Shown here piece by piece: positions 1 to 9,484 of a DNA stretch of 64,000 nucleotides (the stretch's first letter is position 1; every line of letters starts with the position of its first letter). The DNA is taken from the NCBI GenBank assembly GCA_910578615.1, contig CAJTRI010000009.1, positions 63,079 through 127,078 of the forward strand. Direction: 5' to 3'. Under the pieces are notes generated by a model. That model did not search any database and was not told where the DNA came from. It saw only the letters and a list, made by a program, of their open reading frames with translations. The stretch comes from an uncultured Duncaniella sp. Lineage in GTDB: Bacteria > Bacteroidota > Bacteroidia > Bacteroidales > Muribaculaceae. The position numbers and the translations under genes are program-made.

Positions 1-309
1 ACCACCTTTCACCTGTTAATCATGGCCTAAAATTCATTAATCCTACGGCTTTTCATCCATCTGGCAAGGCAGATATGCCCCATTACGCCACAAGCCTTCC
101 AAAAATACGGGATTAACAAAGAATCGGAAAGATTAACCGCAAAATTAACCCAAATGCAATACATTTCTTAACATCCTCTTGCTAAATTTGCATTGTTTTT
201 TAGAACCCGTCCGATCCGTTTCACCGGCTTAAAGCGGATCAGTCCATGAGGGCAGACGTTTATTCCCTCACTACCAAAAAAGCCTTATCATTAAACCATC
301 AAACACCAC
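1..309. other. Intergenic region upstream of susC
   Basis: No coding sequence could be supported in these 309 bases. The first half is AT-rich and shows no recognisable gene end. A Bacteroidota -7 box lies at 183-190, which leaves a leader of roughly 110 nt before the SusC start codon. Confidence 0.6.
183..190 (+). promoter_or_regulatory. Putative -7 box for the susCD operon
   Basis: TAAATTTG matches the Bacteroidota -7 consensus TAnnTTTG. No clear TTTG element lies about 20 nt upstream, so the -33 part is weak. This may indicate an activator-dependent or alternative-sigma promoter. Confidence 0.5.
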
Positions 310-3300
310 ATGAAAAAGCAAAAATCGGCATTAACAGCTGCAAAAGTAGCATTGCCTATCGCGATGTTCGTAGGCACGGGCCTGCATGCAGGTGCTGTCT
401 CCGTTCCGGGCGAGATGACCACGGTAAGCGTGAGCGCACAGCAGCCGACCAACACGTTTTTGATAAAAGGAGTCGTAAACGACCAGAACGGTGACCCTCT
501 TACAGGCGTGACCGTGAGATTAGCCGATACCGAGCAGGGGACGACTACCGACCTTGACGGCAAATTCTCCATAAAAGCCGGCAAAGGGGCCAGACTTTTG
601 TTCAGCTATATCGGATTCCAGCCTCAGGAAGTAACCATTGATTCCAACGCCCCTCTAAACATCACTATGTCTGAGGACTCTGAGGTGCTTGACGAAATCA
701 TAGTCGTGGGCTACGGAACGCAGAAGAAAATCTCGTCCACCGCCTCGGTGTCAAGCATGAAGGCTAGCGAGATATCACAGAAACCCGTAATCAACGTATC
801 CAACAGTCTTGCAGGCCGTGTTGCCGGCGTAATAGCCAAACAAGGTACCGGCGAACCGGGATGCGACGGGGCCTCTCTGCGCATTCGCGGAGTCGCCACT
901 CTCGGCAACCAGGATCCCCTTGTCATTGTTGACGGTGTGCCCCGAGACTTTACAAAGATAGACCCCAACATGATTGAGGACATCACCCTGCTTAAAGACG
1001 CCGCCGCCGTGGCACCCTACGGTATGGCCGGCGCCAACGGTGTGGTGCTCGTGACCACCAAGAAAGGCCAGACCGGCGCACCCGTCTTCTCTTACAGCGG
1101 ATATGTGGGCTTCCAGAACCCGACCCGTATCACTGACCAGGTGAACTCCTACGAGTATGCCCTGATGAAGAACGAGGCTGCCATGAACGCCGGCTATCCT
1201 AACTTCTATGCCTATTCGGAGCATGACCTTGAAATGTTCCGCAAGACCTGCGAGGGAGCGCCTGATGCCGACCCCGACCGCTATCCGAACAGCAACGGCC
1301 TCCGCGATCTCATCCAGCGCAATTCCGTAATCACCAACCACAATATCCAGCTCTCGGGCGGCAGCGAGAAATTCCAGTACTATGTATCGTTAGGCTATGC
1401 CTACCAACAAGGTATGTGGAGCACTACCAACTACCAGCGCTTCAACTTACAGTCCAATCTCGGCATTGACGCCACCAAGACCACAAGGATAAACATCAAC
1501 CTCGGCGGTTGGCATGAAGACAAGAATTATCCCGGCGCGACAGCCGGTGATATCATGTATCAGGCTTACCGCACCCCGCCGGTATCGGCCATCCGCTATT
1601 CCAACGGTCTTTGGGGACAGTATGTAGGAAAATCCCTCTACGGTCTGACATATCGCAGCGGTTACAGCAAGCAACCGGCCGACCAGATCAACACGACTAT
1701 CTCCATCATACAGCAACTACCGTTTGTCGAGGGTCTGAGCGTGCAGGCCGTGGTAAACTACGACCCCTATCGCACCCGAGAGAAGACCTACCACACCCCC
1801 ATCCCTGTCTATACACTCGATGCCTCACAGTCTCCCTATCGCTGGACTGAGGGATTCCAAGGCCCTGAAAAGCCCAATCTGGAACAGAAATACGAGGAAC
1901 GCACGACTTTCACATATCAGGGTATGATCAATTTCAACCGTGATTTCGGGAAACACAACGTCAACGCGCTCGCCGTTATCGAGGCCCGCGAACACAATGT
2001 GTGGAACATGAGCGCGAAACGCAATAACTACGGTATAGATATAGACGAGATAAACGCCGGTAGCTCAGACCCGTCAGATATCGGCAACGGCGGCACTTCG
2101 TGGAAGGAACGCCAGGTGGGATACGTGTTCCGCGTAGGCTACAACTACTACAATCTCTATATGGCCGAGGTCTCAGGACGTTATGACGGTCACTATTATT
2201 TCGCTCCCGGCAAGCGCTTCGGCTTCTTCCCCGCCATGTCGTTAGGCTGGAACATAGGCCGCGAGAAATTCCTGCGCGAAAACATCTGGCTTACCAAACT
2301 CAAACTACGCGCGTCCTACGGCCAGTCAGGCAACCTTGCTGGCGGCTCCTACCAGTACATGAGTGACTACGGTTTCGGCACAGCCGGAAACATCGGAGGC
2401 GTGCCTGTGATGGGCATGTGGGAAAACATCCAAGGCAACCCCCTCATCACATGGGAAAAGGCCAACAAGTTTGATGTCGGTGTGGAATTCGCGGTTCTCA
2501 ACAACATGCTCTCGCTTGAAGCCGACTATTTCTATGAAAATCGCTCCAACATGCTCTTGGCTCCCAACGCCCTCGTTCCCGCCGAATATGGCATACCACT
2601 CTCACAGGTCAACGCCGGAAAGATGCACAATTACGGTGTCGATCTGACCATCAACTTCAACAAACGACTTAACAAGGACTGGGAAATCGGCGCACGCGGC
2701 ACATTCACATTCGCACGCAACACGCTTGACGAAGTTTTCGAAACCGAGGCCACATACAACAACCCCAACCGCCGCCGCACAGGCCGTCCCGACGGCACAA
2801 TGTTCGGCTACCATGCCATCGGATACTTCACATATGACGACTTCAACCCCGACGGTTCTCTCAAAAGCGGAATAGCCGTGCAGCCATGGGGACAGGTATA
2901 TCCCGGCGACCTGCGCTATGCCGACCTTTCAGGGCCTGACGGTGTGCCTGACGGAAAAATCGACGAGAACGACCAGACCGTCATAGGACGTTCCAACTGG
3001 AACCCCGAAATCATGTTTGGTTTCGCACCCAACGCCAGATGGAAAAACTTTGACTTCGACGCCTTGTTCCAAGGAGCCACACGCACCAATATCTCCCTCG
3101 GAGAAACCCTCGTAATGCCCTTCTTCGATTCAGGCTCAGCCACCAAGTTGCAGTTCACAGACCACTGGACACCCAGCAACCAGAACGCCCGCTACCCGCG
3201 ACTCACAAGCGAAGTGACAGTGAACAACCATCGTCAGCCGTCAGACTGGTGGGTTCGAGATGCGACATACATCCGTCTCAAAAGCCTCCAACTGGGCTAC

Positions 3301-3486
3301 ACTCTGCCCCGCAGAGTGCTTGACACCCTCGGCATCTCCACCCTCAGAGTCTATGCGTCAGCCCAGAATCTATGGACATGGACTCCGTTTATGAAAGAAA
3401 TCGTCGACCCCGAGGCCGGTTCAGCCAACGGTAAGTATTATATGCAGCAGGCAGTATATGCTTTCGGTCTCAACGTTACATTCTAA
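310..3486 (+). CDS. SusC/RagA-type TonB-linked outer membrane transporter
   Basis: An outer-membrane beta-barrel that would import an oligosaccharide or other polymer fragment with TonB energy, capped by the SusD lipoprotein encoded next. The 1058 residues start with a signal peptide ending near residue 30. A carboxypeptidase-regulatory-like beta domain follows (about 50-125), then the stretch EIIVVGYGTQKK that precedes the plug in SusC proteins. The plug includes LRIRGVATLGNQDPLVIVDG, and the barrel ends in an aromatic residue (NVTF). This is the usual SusC length. It is the first gene of a run with SusD, a DUF1735-like protein and a small lipoprotein. No carbohydrate-active enzyme is adjacent, so the substrate cannot be named. 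Confidence 0.96.
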   Translation: MKKQKSALTAAKVALPIAMFVGTGLHAGAVSVPGEMTTVSVSAQQPTNTFLIKGVVNDQNGDPLTGVTVRLADTEQGTTTDLDGKFSIKAGKGARLLFSYIGFQPQEVTIDSNAPLNITMSEDSEVLDEIIVVGYGTQKKISSTASVSSMKASEISQKPVINVSNSLAGRVAGVIAKQGTGEPGCDGASLRIRGVATLGNQDPLVIVDGVPRDFTKIDPNMIEDITLLKDAAAVAPYGMAGANGVVLVTTKKGQTGAPVFSYSGYVGFQNPTRITDQVNSYEYALMKNEAAMNAGYPNFYAYSEHDLEMFRKTCEGAPDADPDRYPNSNGLRDLIQRNSVITNHNIQLSGGSEKFQYYVSLGYAYQQGMWSTTNYQRFNLQSNLGIDATKTTRININLGGWHEDKNYPGATAGDIMYQAYRTPPVSAIRYSNGLWGQYVGKSLYGLTYRSGYSKQPADQINTTISIIQQLPFVEGLSVQAVVNYDPYRTREKTYHTPIPVYTLDASQSPYRWTEGFQGPEKPNLEQKYEERTTFTYQGMINFNRDFGKHNVNALAVIEAREHNVWNMSAKRNNYGIDIDEINAGSSDPSDIGNGGTSWKERQVGYVFRVGYNYYNLYMAEVSGRYDGHYYFAPGKRFGFFPAMSLGWNIGREKFLRENIWLTKLKLRASYGQSGNLAGGSYQYMSDYGFGTAGNIGGVPVMGMWENIQGNPLITWEKANKFDVGVEFAVLNNMLSLEADYFYENRSNMLLAPNALVPAEYGIPLSQVNAGKMHNYGVDLTINFNKRLNKDWEIGARGTFTFARNTLDEVFETEATYNNPNRRRTGRPDGTMFGYHAIGYFTYDDFNPDGSLKSGIAVQPWGQVYPGDLRYADLSGPDGVPDGKIDENDQTVIGRSNWNPEIMFGFAPNARWKNFDFDALFQGATRTNISLGETLVMPFFDSGSATKLQFTDHWTPSNQNARYPRLTSEVTVNNHRQPSDWWVRDATYIRLKSLQLGYTLPRRVLDTLGISTLRVYASAQNLWTWTPFMKEIVDPEAGSANGKYYMQQAVYAFGLNVTF

Positions 3487-3505
3487 TCCAAAGAACCATC
3501 ACATC

Positions 3506-5251
3506 ATGAAATTCCCAAGATATATCATAAAGTCCCTGATGGTCGCCGCCCTTGTCTCACTGACCTCATCATGTGAAGACTGGCTCGACCTCGAACCCAA
3601 AGACCGTTTCGGCGACACCACCGTGTGGGGATCGGAAGATAACGCCGACATGTTCCTCAACGACATCTACAACCAGTTTCCCCACCTGAACAACGAGACC
3701 CAGTGTCTCGATCAATATTCCGACAATTCATATGTGGGAGCCGAATGGATGAATGCCCGCACCACCATCTACACTGCGGCGCTATCCCCCACAAGCTGGC
3801 TTGCCGGCCCCTGGGATATGTGGAAATGGGGACGTGAGAAAAACGACGATGCCAAGGGTCAGTACGAACGTATACGCTCCTGCAATCTGTTCATCGAGAA
3901 GGTAAGCGAGTCTGACTTCTCAGCAGAGTACAAGAAAGAACGCATTGCCGAGGCCCGTTTCCTCCGCGCATGGTTCTACCATTACCTGTGGATGGCCTAC
4001 GGCGGTGTGCCCCTGATCACCAAGACTCTGAATGACAATACTGACAGCGACATATTCTATCCCCGCAGCACCGCGCGTGAGACCTTCGAGTTTATCACTA
4101 CCGAGCTTGAAGAGATAAAGTATGACCTGCCCACGACCCGTCCCTCTTCCGAAGGTGGACGTGCCACTCGCGGAGCGGCTCTGACGCTCAAAGGATGGGT
4201 AGAACTTTTCCATGCGAGCGAGCTGCGCAATCCCAACCATGACCGCGAAAGATGGCAGGCTGCCGCCTCTACCCTCTACGAGGTTATAGATCTCAACTTA
4301 TACCGTCTCCAACCCTCCATCTTAGACCTCTGGACGGCAGCTACCAACGGGAATCCCGAAGTCATCTTTGATTTCCATATGTCCAAGCAGAACGGAGGCC
4401 GCCGCGAAGGACTTTTCGGGCCGGTATTCGTCAACGGCGTCCAGTCAAGCTGGGGCAATATGCAACCCACGCAGGAGCTTGTCGATGACTACTGTATGGC
4501 AAACGGACTTCCTATCTCTGATGAAAATTCCCTCTATGACAAACAGAATCCATACAAGAACCGCGAAAAACGTTTCTACCAGAGCATTCTATATGACGGA
4601 GCAATGTGGCAGAACGAGGAGATTATCACACGTGTCGGAGTCGGCAGCCCAAACGAGATAGACACATCATCTTCAAGCGACGTGACCAATACCGGCTACT
4701 ATACACGCAAGACCATAGACGAGAGCGTCAACGGTGCCGACAACCTCCAAATGAGCAACGGTATGGCCAACTACATCTTCTTCCGCTACGCGGACGTACT
4801 TTTGATGTATGCCGAAGCCATGCTTGAATGTGACGACAAAGACACAGCCATCAAATATCTCGACATGGTACGTACCAGAGGAGACAATATGCCCTCAATA
4901 TCCGAGACATACCCCAACGGCGTGACCAAGTCGCAGCTCCGTGACATACTTCGCCGTGACCGTCGCGTAGAGCTTGCCTTCGAGGACAAACGTTTCTGGG
5001 ACATAATCCGCTGGAAGATCTGTGACGGCCCTGACGGTGTGATGAACAAGCCCGTGGGCGGAATGAAGATCGAAGACACCGACGGAGACGGTGTATGGGA
5101 ATACAACTATCATGAAGTGTGCCAGCGCACATTCCTGCCCCGCATGTATTACCAGCCTATTCCCCAGTATGTTCTCGACAAGAACGAGAAAATACGCGAA
5201 CAGAACGGTGGCGAAGACGGCTGGGTAAACGGACAAAACCCCGGTTATTGA
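3506..5251 (+). CDS. RagB/SusD family nutrient-binding lipoprotein
   Basis: A surface lipoprotein that forms the lid over the SusC pore and binds its substrate. The reading frame is open from 3458, but the ATG at 3506 gives a proper lipoprotein signal with the acylated cysteine at residue 23 (SSCEDW) and lies downstream of the susC stop. The 581-residue product has the family's N-terminal DWLDLEP segment, the TPR-like helices including AEARFLRAWFYHYLWMAYGG, and the C-terminal RRDRRVELAFEDKRFWDIIRW block. Length and order are typical. It is co-transcribed with susC. Confidence 0.95.
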   Translation: MKFPRYIIKSLMVAALVSLTSSCEDWLDLEPKDRFGDTTVWGSEDNADMFLNDIYNQFPHLNNETQCLDQYSDNSYVGAEWMNARTTIYTAALSPTSWLAGPWDMWKWGREKNDDAKGQYERIRSCNLFIEKVSESDFSAEYKKERIAEARFLRAWFYHYLWMAYGGVPLITKTLNDNTDSDIFYPRSTARETFEFITTELEEIKYDLPTTRPSSEGGRATRGAALTLKGWVELFHASELRNPNHDRERWQAAASTLYEVIDLNLYRLQPSILDLWTAATNGNPEVIFDFHMSKQNGGRREGLFGPVFVNGVQSSWGNMQPTQELVDDYCMANGLPISDENSLYDKQNPYKNREKRFYQSILYDGAMWQNEEIITRVGVGSPNEIDTSSSSDVTNTGYYTRKTIDESVNGADNLQMSNGMANYIFFRYADVLLMYAEAMLECDDKDTAIKYLDMVRTRGDNMPSISETYPNGVTKSQLRDILRRDRRVELAFEDKRFWDIIRWKICDGPDGVMNKPVGGMKIEDTDGDGVWEYNYHEVCQRTFLPRMYYQPIPQYVLDKNEKIREQNGGEDGWVNGQNPGY

Positions 5252-5285
5252 TGATGAATATGTCTAATTCATAATACTGAATTTC

Positions 5286-6251
5286 ATGAAAATTACAAAG
5301 ATAGCATACATTGCCGGTGTCTTGTCCATGACGGCAGGTTTCACCTCCTGCAATGATGACGACACACAGAGTGTCTATATCCCGGAGGCAAGGTCTCTCA
5401 GGATTATAAATTTCAATCTTGAAGACGAACTCGTCGAGACATTCCATGTGGCCTTCTCTTCAAGCGACTATGTGACCACATCAAGCTACGGAGCCAACGA
5501 GGTATCCGTCTCCCTGACTGTCGATGCCGCAAAGGTAGAGGAATATAATACCGCCTGCGGAACCGACTACGAATTGCTGCCTGAGGATTGCTACACGCTT
5601 ATAACCGAGGCCGTGATTCCGGCTGGACAAACGATGTCTGACGCTCTTGAACTACGTGTCAACGCGCAGGGCAAGATACAGCCTTTCGACTCATACCTCC
5701 TCCCGATATCTATCACCGATATATCAGGCGCACAGGCCGACGCCGTGCAACAGACAGTATATTATCTGCTTAGCGGTGCCGAGGACGCATGGAACATGCC
5801 TCTTGCCGACCGCAGCAAGTGGAAAATAGTGGAGTTCTCGTCCGAAGAGGCAAGTGGCGAGGGATCGGACAACGGGCACGCCATACATGCGTTCGACGGT
5901 ATGAACAACACTTTCTGGCACACACAGTGGAAGGGTGGCGAACCACAGCCTCCCCACCATATAGTCGTTGACATGGGCGAGGAAGTAAAGATGCTCGGCT
6001 TCCAATACGTGTCCCGTGACCATGGCGAAGGCTGGCCTCAGGAGATAACCATGGAAACCAGCCTTGACGGAGAGAAATGGGAAGCCGCCGGCACATACAG
6101 TGACCTCCCGGCAGGAGCGTTGGAAGAGTTCCGTTCCTATTTCCCCGGTTTCAAACAGGCTCGTTACTTCCGCCTGACTATAACAGCCGTATATCATGGC
6201 AAATGGTCTACCCACATTGCCGAAATCAACGCAATCTCAATCATAAAATAA
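5286..6251 (+). CDS. DUF1735-like and F5/8 type C domain surface lipoprotein
   Basis: Probably a surface glycan-binding protein that hands ligand to the SusCD pair. Residues 1-22 form a lipoprotein signal with cysteine 22 (FTSCNDDD). Residues about 40-165 resemble the DUF1735/BT_3987-like N-terminal domain, with the family pattern of a beta strand, EYN.....YELLP and PAGQ. Residues about 180-318 form a discoidin (F5/8 type C) sandwich, with HAFDGMNNTFWHTQW near its start and ARYFRLTIT near its end. It starts 34 nt after susD. DUF1735 proteins often occur in loci for host glycoprotein or GlcNAc-containing glycans, but that substrate is inference. Confidence 0.85.
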   Translation: MKITKIAYIAGVLSMTAGFTSCNDDDTQSVYIPEARSLRIINFNLEDELVETFHVAFSSSDYVTTSSYGANEVSVSLTVDAAKVEEYNTACGTDYELLPEDCYTLITEAVIPAGQTMSDALELRVNAQGKIQPFDSYLLPISITDISGAQADAVQQTVYYLLSGAEDAWNMPLADRSKWKIVEFSSEEASGEGSDNGHAIHAFDGMNNTFWHTQWKGGEPQPPHHIVVDMGEEVKMLGFQYVSRDHGEGWPQEITMETSLDGEKWEAAGTYSDLPAGALEEFRSYFPGFKQARYFRLTITAVYHGKWSTHIAEINAISIIK

Positions 6252-6264
6252 CCAAATCAAAGAA

Positions 6265-6453
6265 ATGATTAAGAAATTTCTGATCTGCACCTCAATGGTA
6301 CTCACGATGATTGCGTGCCAAGAGGATCCAACAGAAGGTGTCACACTTCCGACATACCCTGACGAGGAGGAAACCACAGCGGAAGCAACCTCGGACACAG
6401 ACGCCGGAGACGGACACATGGATTATCAGGACATCATAGTCCGCAATAATTAA
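6265..6453 (+). CDS. Small lipoprotein, 62 residues
   Basis: Function not recognised. It has a short lipoprotein signal with cysteine 18 (MIACQEDP), then an acidic, threonine-rich tail of about 44 residues without predicted folded structure. It follows the discoidin protein by 13 nt and precedes the terminator, so it belongs to the susCD operon. The clear signal peptide, the tight spacing and the ATG argue that it is real despite its size. It could be an accessory subunit of the SusCD complex or a remnant of a longer surface protein. Confidence 0.65.
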   Translation: MIKKFLICTSMVLTMIACQEDPTEGVTLPTYPDEEETTAEATSDTDAGDGHMDYQDIIVRNN

Positions 6454-6511
6454 ACAAGGTATAAGAATAAAAAATATAATAGGTTACTAATAGGTTGATT
6501 TTAGGTTAAAA

Positions 6512-6546
6512 GACGGCGTTCAGGATGTGAAATCCCGAACGCCGTC
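6512..6546. terminator. Bidirectional terminator between the susCD operon and the SARP-like regulator
   Basis: Perfect 10-bp arms GACGGCGTTC and GAACGCCGTC flank a 15-nt loop between two convergent genes. Short A and T runs on the outside serve both directions. Confidence 0.8.
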
Positions 6547-6571
6547 ATATTTCTGACCCGTTTCCCGATAA

Positions 6572-9226
6572 TCACTCTGCAACCTGAGAGAACGACAGAC
6601 CGTATTTCTCACCCATTGTCTTCTGATATTCCTTTACAAACAGACGGTATACAGTCAGTGCCTTTTCCTTGCGGTTCTTGCGCATATTCACCTTCACGGC
6701 ATATCTCATGGCCAGCTCTGACAGAGGATCTGCCACAGAGAGCACGTTGCAGGCCAGCAAGGTTGCCGAATTTTCCCCTCGCTGGTAACACTGCCTGATA
6801 CGGTCAGACAGCACCTCTATCGTGAACTTCTCCACCTGCTGTCTGTAATAATCGAATATCTGTTGTTCAAGACCTGTCATGAACTTCCCCCTTGCTATGA
6901 TGTCTAGCATATCGGAAGATACGTTTTCCATCTCGTCAGAGACTGAAAAACCATCGGACAGCCGGAACAGCGATACATAGTCACAATAGAATTCCTCTGT
7001 CATCTCGACCTTGAAATATCCTTTTCTATAAACCAGCTCGACACCGTCAAACTCTTGAAGCACCTTGCGGAGCTTGCTCATTGTCACGTTTTTAAGATTC
7101 TTTATCCTGTCCTCAGGCTTGTCAGGCCAGAATATACAGCTGAGGTCGGGTGACATGACACCCTCCTTGCTGACACTATTAAGCAACAGGTAGACAAATA
7201 TCTGACGGATCTTAGAGGAAAACAGATATGATATGTCCCGGCCATTACGGTCAAAAGCGGTAAAAAGTCCGAACAATTGCAACGAATTGCGGCGCGGAGG
7301 GCCGACAGTCCGAATGTCATCATCATCATAGTCTTCCGGCGATACATCTTCATCACAGACGGAGATACTCCCGGTCACACATGTCTGCCCTGAATCTCCG
7401 GCGCTGTCTGCAACATCATCTGAAACCGAATCCGAAGCTATGCCTCCGACATAGTCCGTAGCATGCGTTACAGTCCTGCTTGTCCGCTTGCGCCGTCTTC
7501 CAAACCACCACCATACGGCGACGCCTGACAGAACAAGAATAAGACCGACAACAACCAGCATTGCCGACGAACCACTTTTATCATAGCGCCTTACGGCCGC
7601 AAGGCTCACTGCCGGCGCTTTGAGAGAATATATGTTCACCGTGTTTTCACAGCACTCGTCAGGTTCTCTCACCACTGAGTATTCCTGAACCACACAGTAA
7701 AACTTATCCAGCGACTTACTGTAATACAGGGCCGCATTGGTGGCAATTTCCTCCGAAACGATAGGTATCGAATCAGCAAGTTCCTCGCAACTGCCATCGG
7801 CAATAGACATCTTGTAGAGTCTCAACACACTGTGCGGGTGATATTCTGGATATGCCATGACATACAGATACTCATTATCCGGGCTTACTATAAGACGGCG
7901 AGTCGGCACACGCTTGGTCTCGGGAGCCGGTTGTTCCCATAGCTTGCTCACCTTGCGAGTCTGCAAATCTACCTTGTAAAGGTCATAGTAATACACCACG
8001 CCCACATCCTGATTGCCGGATGAATTTCCCTTACCGCCATATACATAAAGGCTTTTACCGTCAGGAGCTACACCCATCGCCGCGAAAAACCTCGGAGGAA
8101 TGACATCTCCCGAAAACCGCAATGTATCCCAGCGCGAATTGGTTATGTCATACTGGATGAAATCATTGTAATACCGGCGGTTGCCATAACCGCCAAACAT
8201 AAGCATCTTATCCTCTCCGTCAAGATAGACCGCGCTGTGATGATGCATTTGGAGATCCACGCTTCCTTTGTCAAGAACACGGCAATGACGGTTCTCAATC
8301 TCTATCTCTCCTACCACCGTTCGTTTATAGTTTAGCTCGTAAGCGAATATACTGTTACGTCCGGGATTGAAAAAGCCCATACCAAGCCGGGTGAACCAGC
8401 CGTCATCAGCCATATAAGGCTTCTTGACCACCACCCTGTCACGCAGATTAAAATTCAACAGTGAATCACGCGAATAAATCAGGAACTGGTCACGCTCATC
8501 GGCAAAAACACATCCGGCAGGAGTGGATAAAGACGTTGTGAATATGTGATCCCAGTAATAGGAACGGTTTATAAGCCATATCGGATTTACAACTTCGCCC
8601 ATCACACGCCCGTCGGCCGAATGAACCTCCGAACCGTTGCTCTCGTCAAGAGGGAACTCGTATCTACGTCCGTTAAGACTGATTTTCAAAGAATTTATCG
8701 CAAATGATGCCGTCTCGATAATATGGTCGCACATCCCGAAAAAGAATCGTGGAGCAAATTTATTGCCGGTCAGCCCTATATTGCCCAGACCCTCGGTCTT
8801 GTCTCCAACCGTGACAGAGGCGCTGTCAGCCTCCATATACAATTTCAGAACTACGGGCAAGCCGTTCGGAAAATCATCCACAGGAAACCCTGCCGAAGTA
8901 AGCATCTGCCTGCCGTCCTGCGCAAACGAGACAAAACCGACATCGTCTCTAATCGTATACGTGAGATTAAAAGCCTCAGGGCCGTCGGCATTCTTCAAGA
9001 AAAATATATATCCGAGACTCTTTATGTTGAGAGGTGTATACTCGAACTCTACCGAAAGCGAGTCAACAGGGCCTGGTTCGGTGCCGTTTGTGAACAGACG
9101 CAGCGACGACCGTTCCGAGAAACGTCTTTCATTGCCTGGAAAAGCCAAGCCTCCCGAGCTGCATAACCCGTTGAATGACAATATCGACACAACAAGTGCA
9201 GCAATAAATATTATGGTTCTTCTCAT
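6572..9226 (-). CDS. Membrane-spanning kelch sensor fused to a SARP-like DNA-binding domain
   Basis: Likely a one-component transmembrane regulator. A signal or anchor segment (1-24) is followed by a ConA/LamG-like jellyroll region (about 45-205), then kelch-type beta-propeller repeats (about 230-540, with MLMFGGYGN and SLYVYGGKGN). A single membrane helix at about 556-580 is followed by RRRKR, placing the C-terminus in the cytoplasm. Residues about 640-745 resemble the winged helix of SARP/OmpR regulators (FGLFTAFDRNGRDI; WPDKPEDRIKNLKNVTMSKLRKVL is split here as WPDKPEDRIKN and MSKLRKVL), and a helical region like a BTAD domain ends the protein. It lies convergent to the susCD locus, which has no HTCS or anti-sigma pair in view, so it is a candidate regulator of that locus. 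Target and ligand are unknown. Confidence 0.8.
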   Translation of the reverse strand: MRRTIIFIAALVVSILSFNGLCSSGGLAFPGNERRFSERSSLRLFTNGTEPGPVDSLSVEFEYTPLNIKSLGYIFFLKNADGPEAFNLTYTIRDDVGFVSFAQDGRQMLTSAGFPVDDFPNGLPVVLKLYMEADSASVTVGDKTEGLGNIGLTGNKFAPRFFFGMCDHIIETASFAINSLKISLNGRRYEFPLDESNGSEVHSADGRVMGEVVNPIWLINRSYYWDHIFTTSLSTPAGCVFADERDQFLIYSRDSLLNFNLRDRVVVKKPYMADDGWFTRLGMGFFNPGRNSIFAYELNYKRTVVGEIEIENRHCRVLDKGSVDLQMHHHSAVYLDGEDKMLMFGGYGNRRYYNDFIQYDITNSRWDTLRFSGDVIPPRFFAAMGVAPDGKSLYVYGGKGNSSGNQDVGVVYYYDLYKVDLQTRKVSKLWEQPAPETKRVPTRRLIVSPDNEYLYVMAYPEYHPHSVLRLYKMSIADGSCEELADSIPIVSEEIATNAALYYSKSLDKFYCVVQEYSVVREPDECCENTVNIYSLKAPAVSLAAVRRYDKSGSSAMLVVVGLILVLSGVAVWWWFGRRRKRTSRTVTHATDYVGGIASDSVSDDVADSAGDSGQTCVTGSISVCDEDVSPEDYDDDDIRTVGPPRRNSLQLFGLFTAFDRNGRDISYLFSSKIRQIFVYLLLNSVSKEGVMSPDLSCIFWPDKPEDRIKNLKNVTMSKLRKVLQEFDGVELVYRKGYFKVEMTEEFYCDYVSLFRLSDGFSVSDEMENVSSDMLDIIARGKFMTGLEQQIFDYYRQQVEKFTIEVLSDRIRQCYQRGENSATLLACNVLSVADPLSELAMRYAVKVNMRKNRKEKALTVYRLFVKEYQKTMGEKYGLSFSQVAE

Positions 9227-9283
9227 GGTGATTTAAAGACTATGGCAGGCAAAACATAATAGCTAAGTATGATTTATGAACCG

Positions 9284-9315
9284 CAAAGATACTATAAATT
9301 CCGAAATAATGCCAA
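9284..9315 (-). promoter_or_regulatory. Promoter of the kelch-SARP regulator
   Basis: On the reverse strand TATCTTTG (9291-9284) matches TAnnTTTG. A TTG at 9315-9313 lies 21 nt upstream as a partial -33 element. Confidence 0.6.
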
Positions 9316-9410
9316 TAAGGTATCGTTTTGGGTAAATTTTTAAATTTGTCTTAAAAGGCCCGTCTTATCCGACCCTACCTGTGACAAATTGTATATACGG
9401 GCCTTATTTA

Positions 9411-9442
9411 TTTGGTATTCAGACTAATTATTATTACCTTTG
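9411..9442 (+). promoter_or_regulatory. Promoter of the ROK kinase gene
   Basis: TTTG at 9411-9414, a 20-nt spacer, and TACCTTTG at 9435-9442 match the Bacteroidota housekeeping promoter. The leader would be about 35 nt. An inverted repeat (AAGGCCCGT at 9355-9363 and ACGGGCCTT at 9397-9405) lies just upstream and could be an operator or an mRNA end. Confidence 0.75.
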
Positions 9443-9484
9443 TAGGAAACTAACGCCTTCCGACCAATCACAAAATATAGATCC

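Noticed and set aside
246..494. 82-residue frame overlapping the susC start
   Set aside because: It is an out-of-frame shadow of the susC signal peptide region and has no recognisable features.
3458..3505. Upstream extension of SusD
   Set aside because: It would overlap susC and destroy the lipoprotein signal peptide; the ATG at 3506 is better.
8637..9236. 199-residue forward frame opposite the kelch-SARP gene
   Set aside because: Antisense shadow without signal peptide, motif or promoter.
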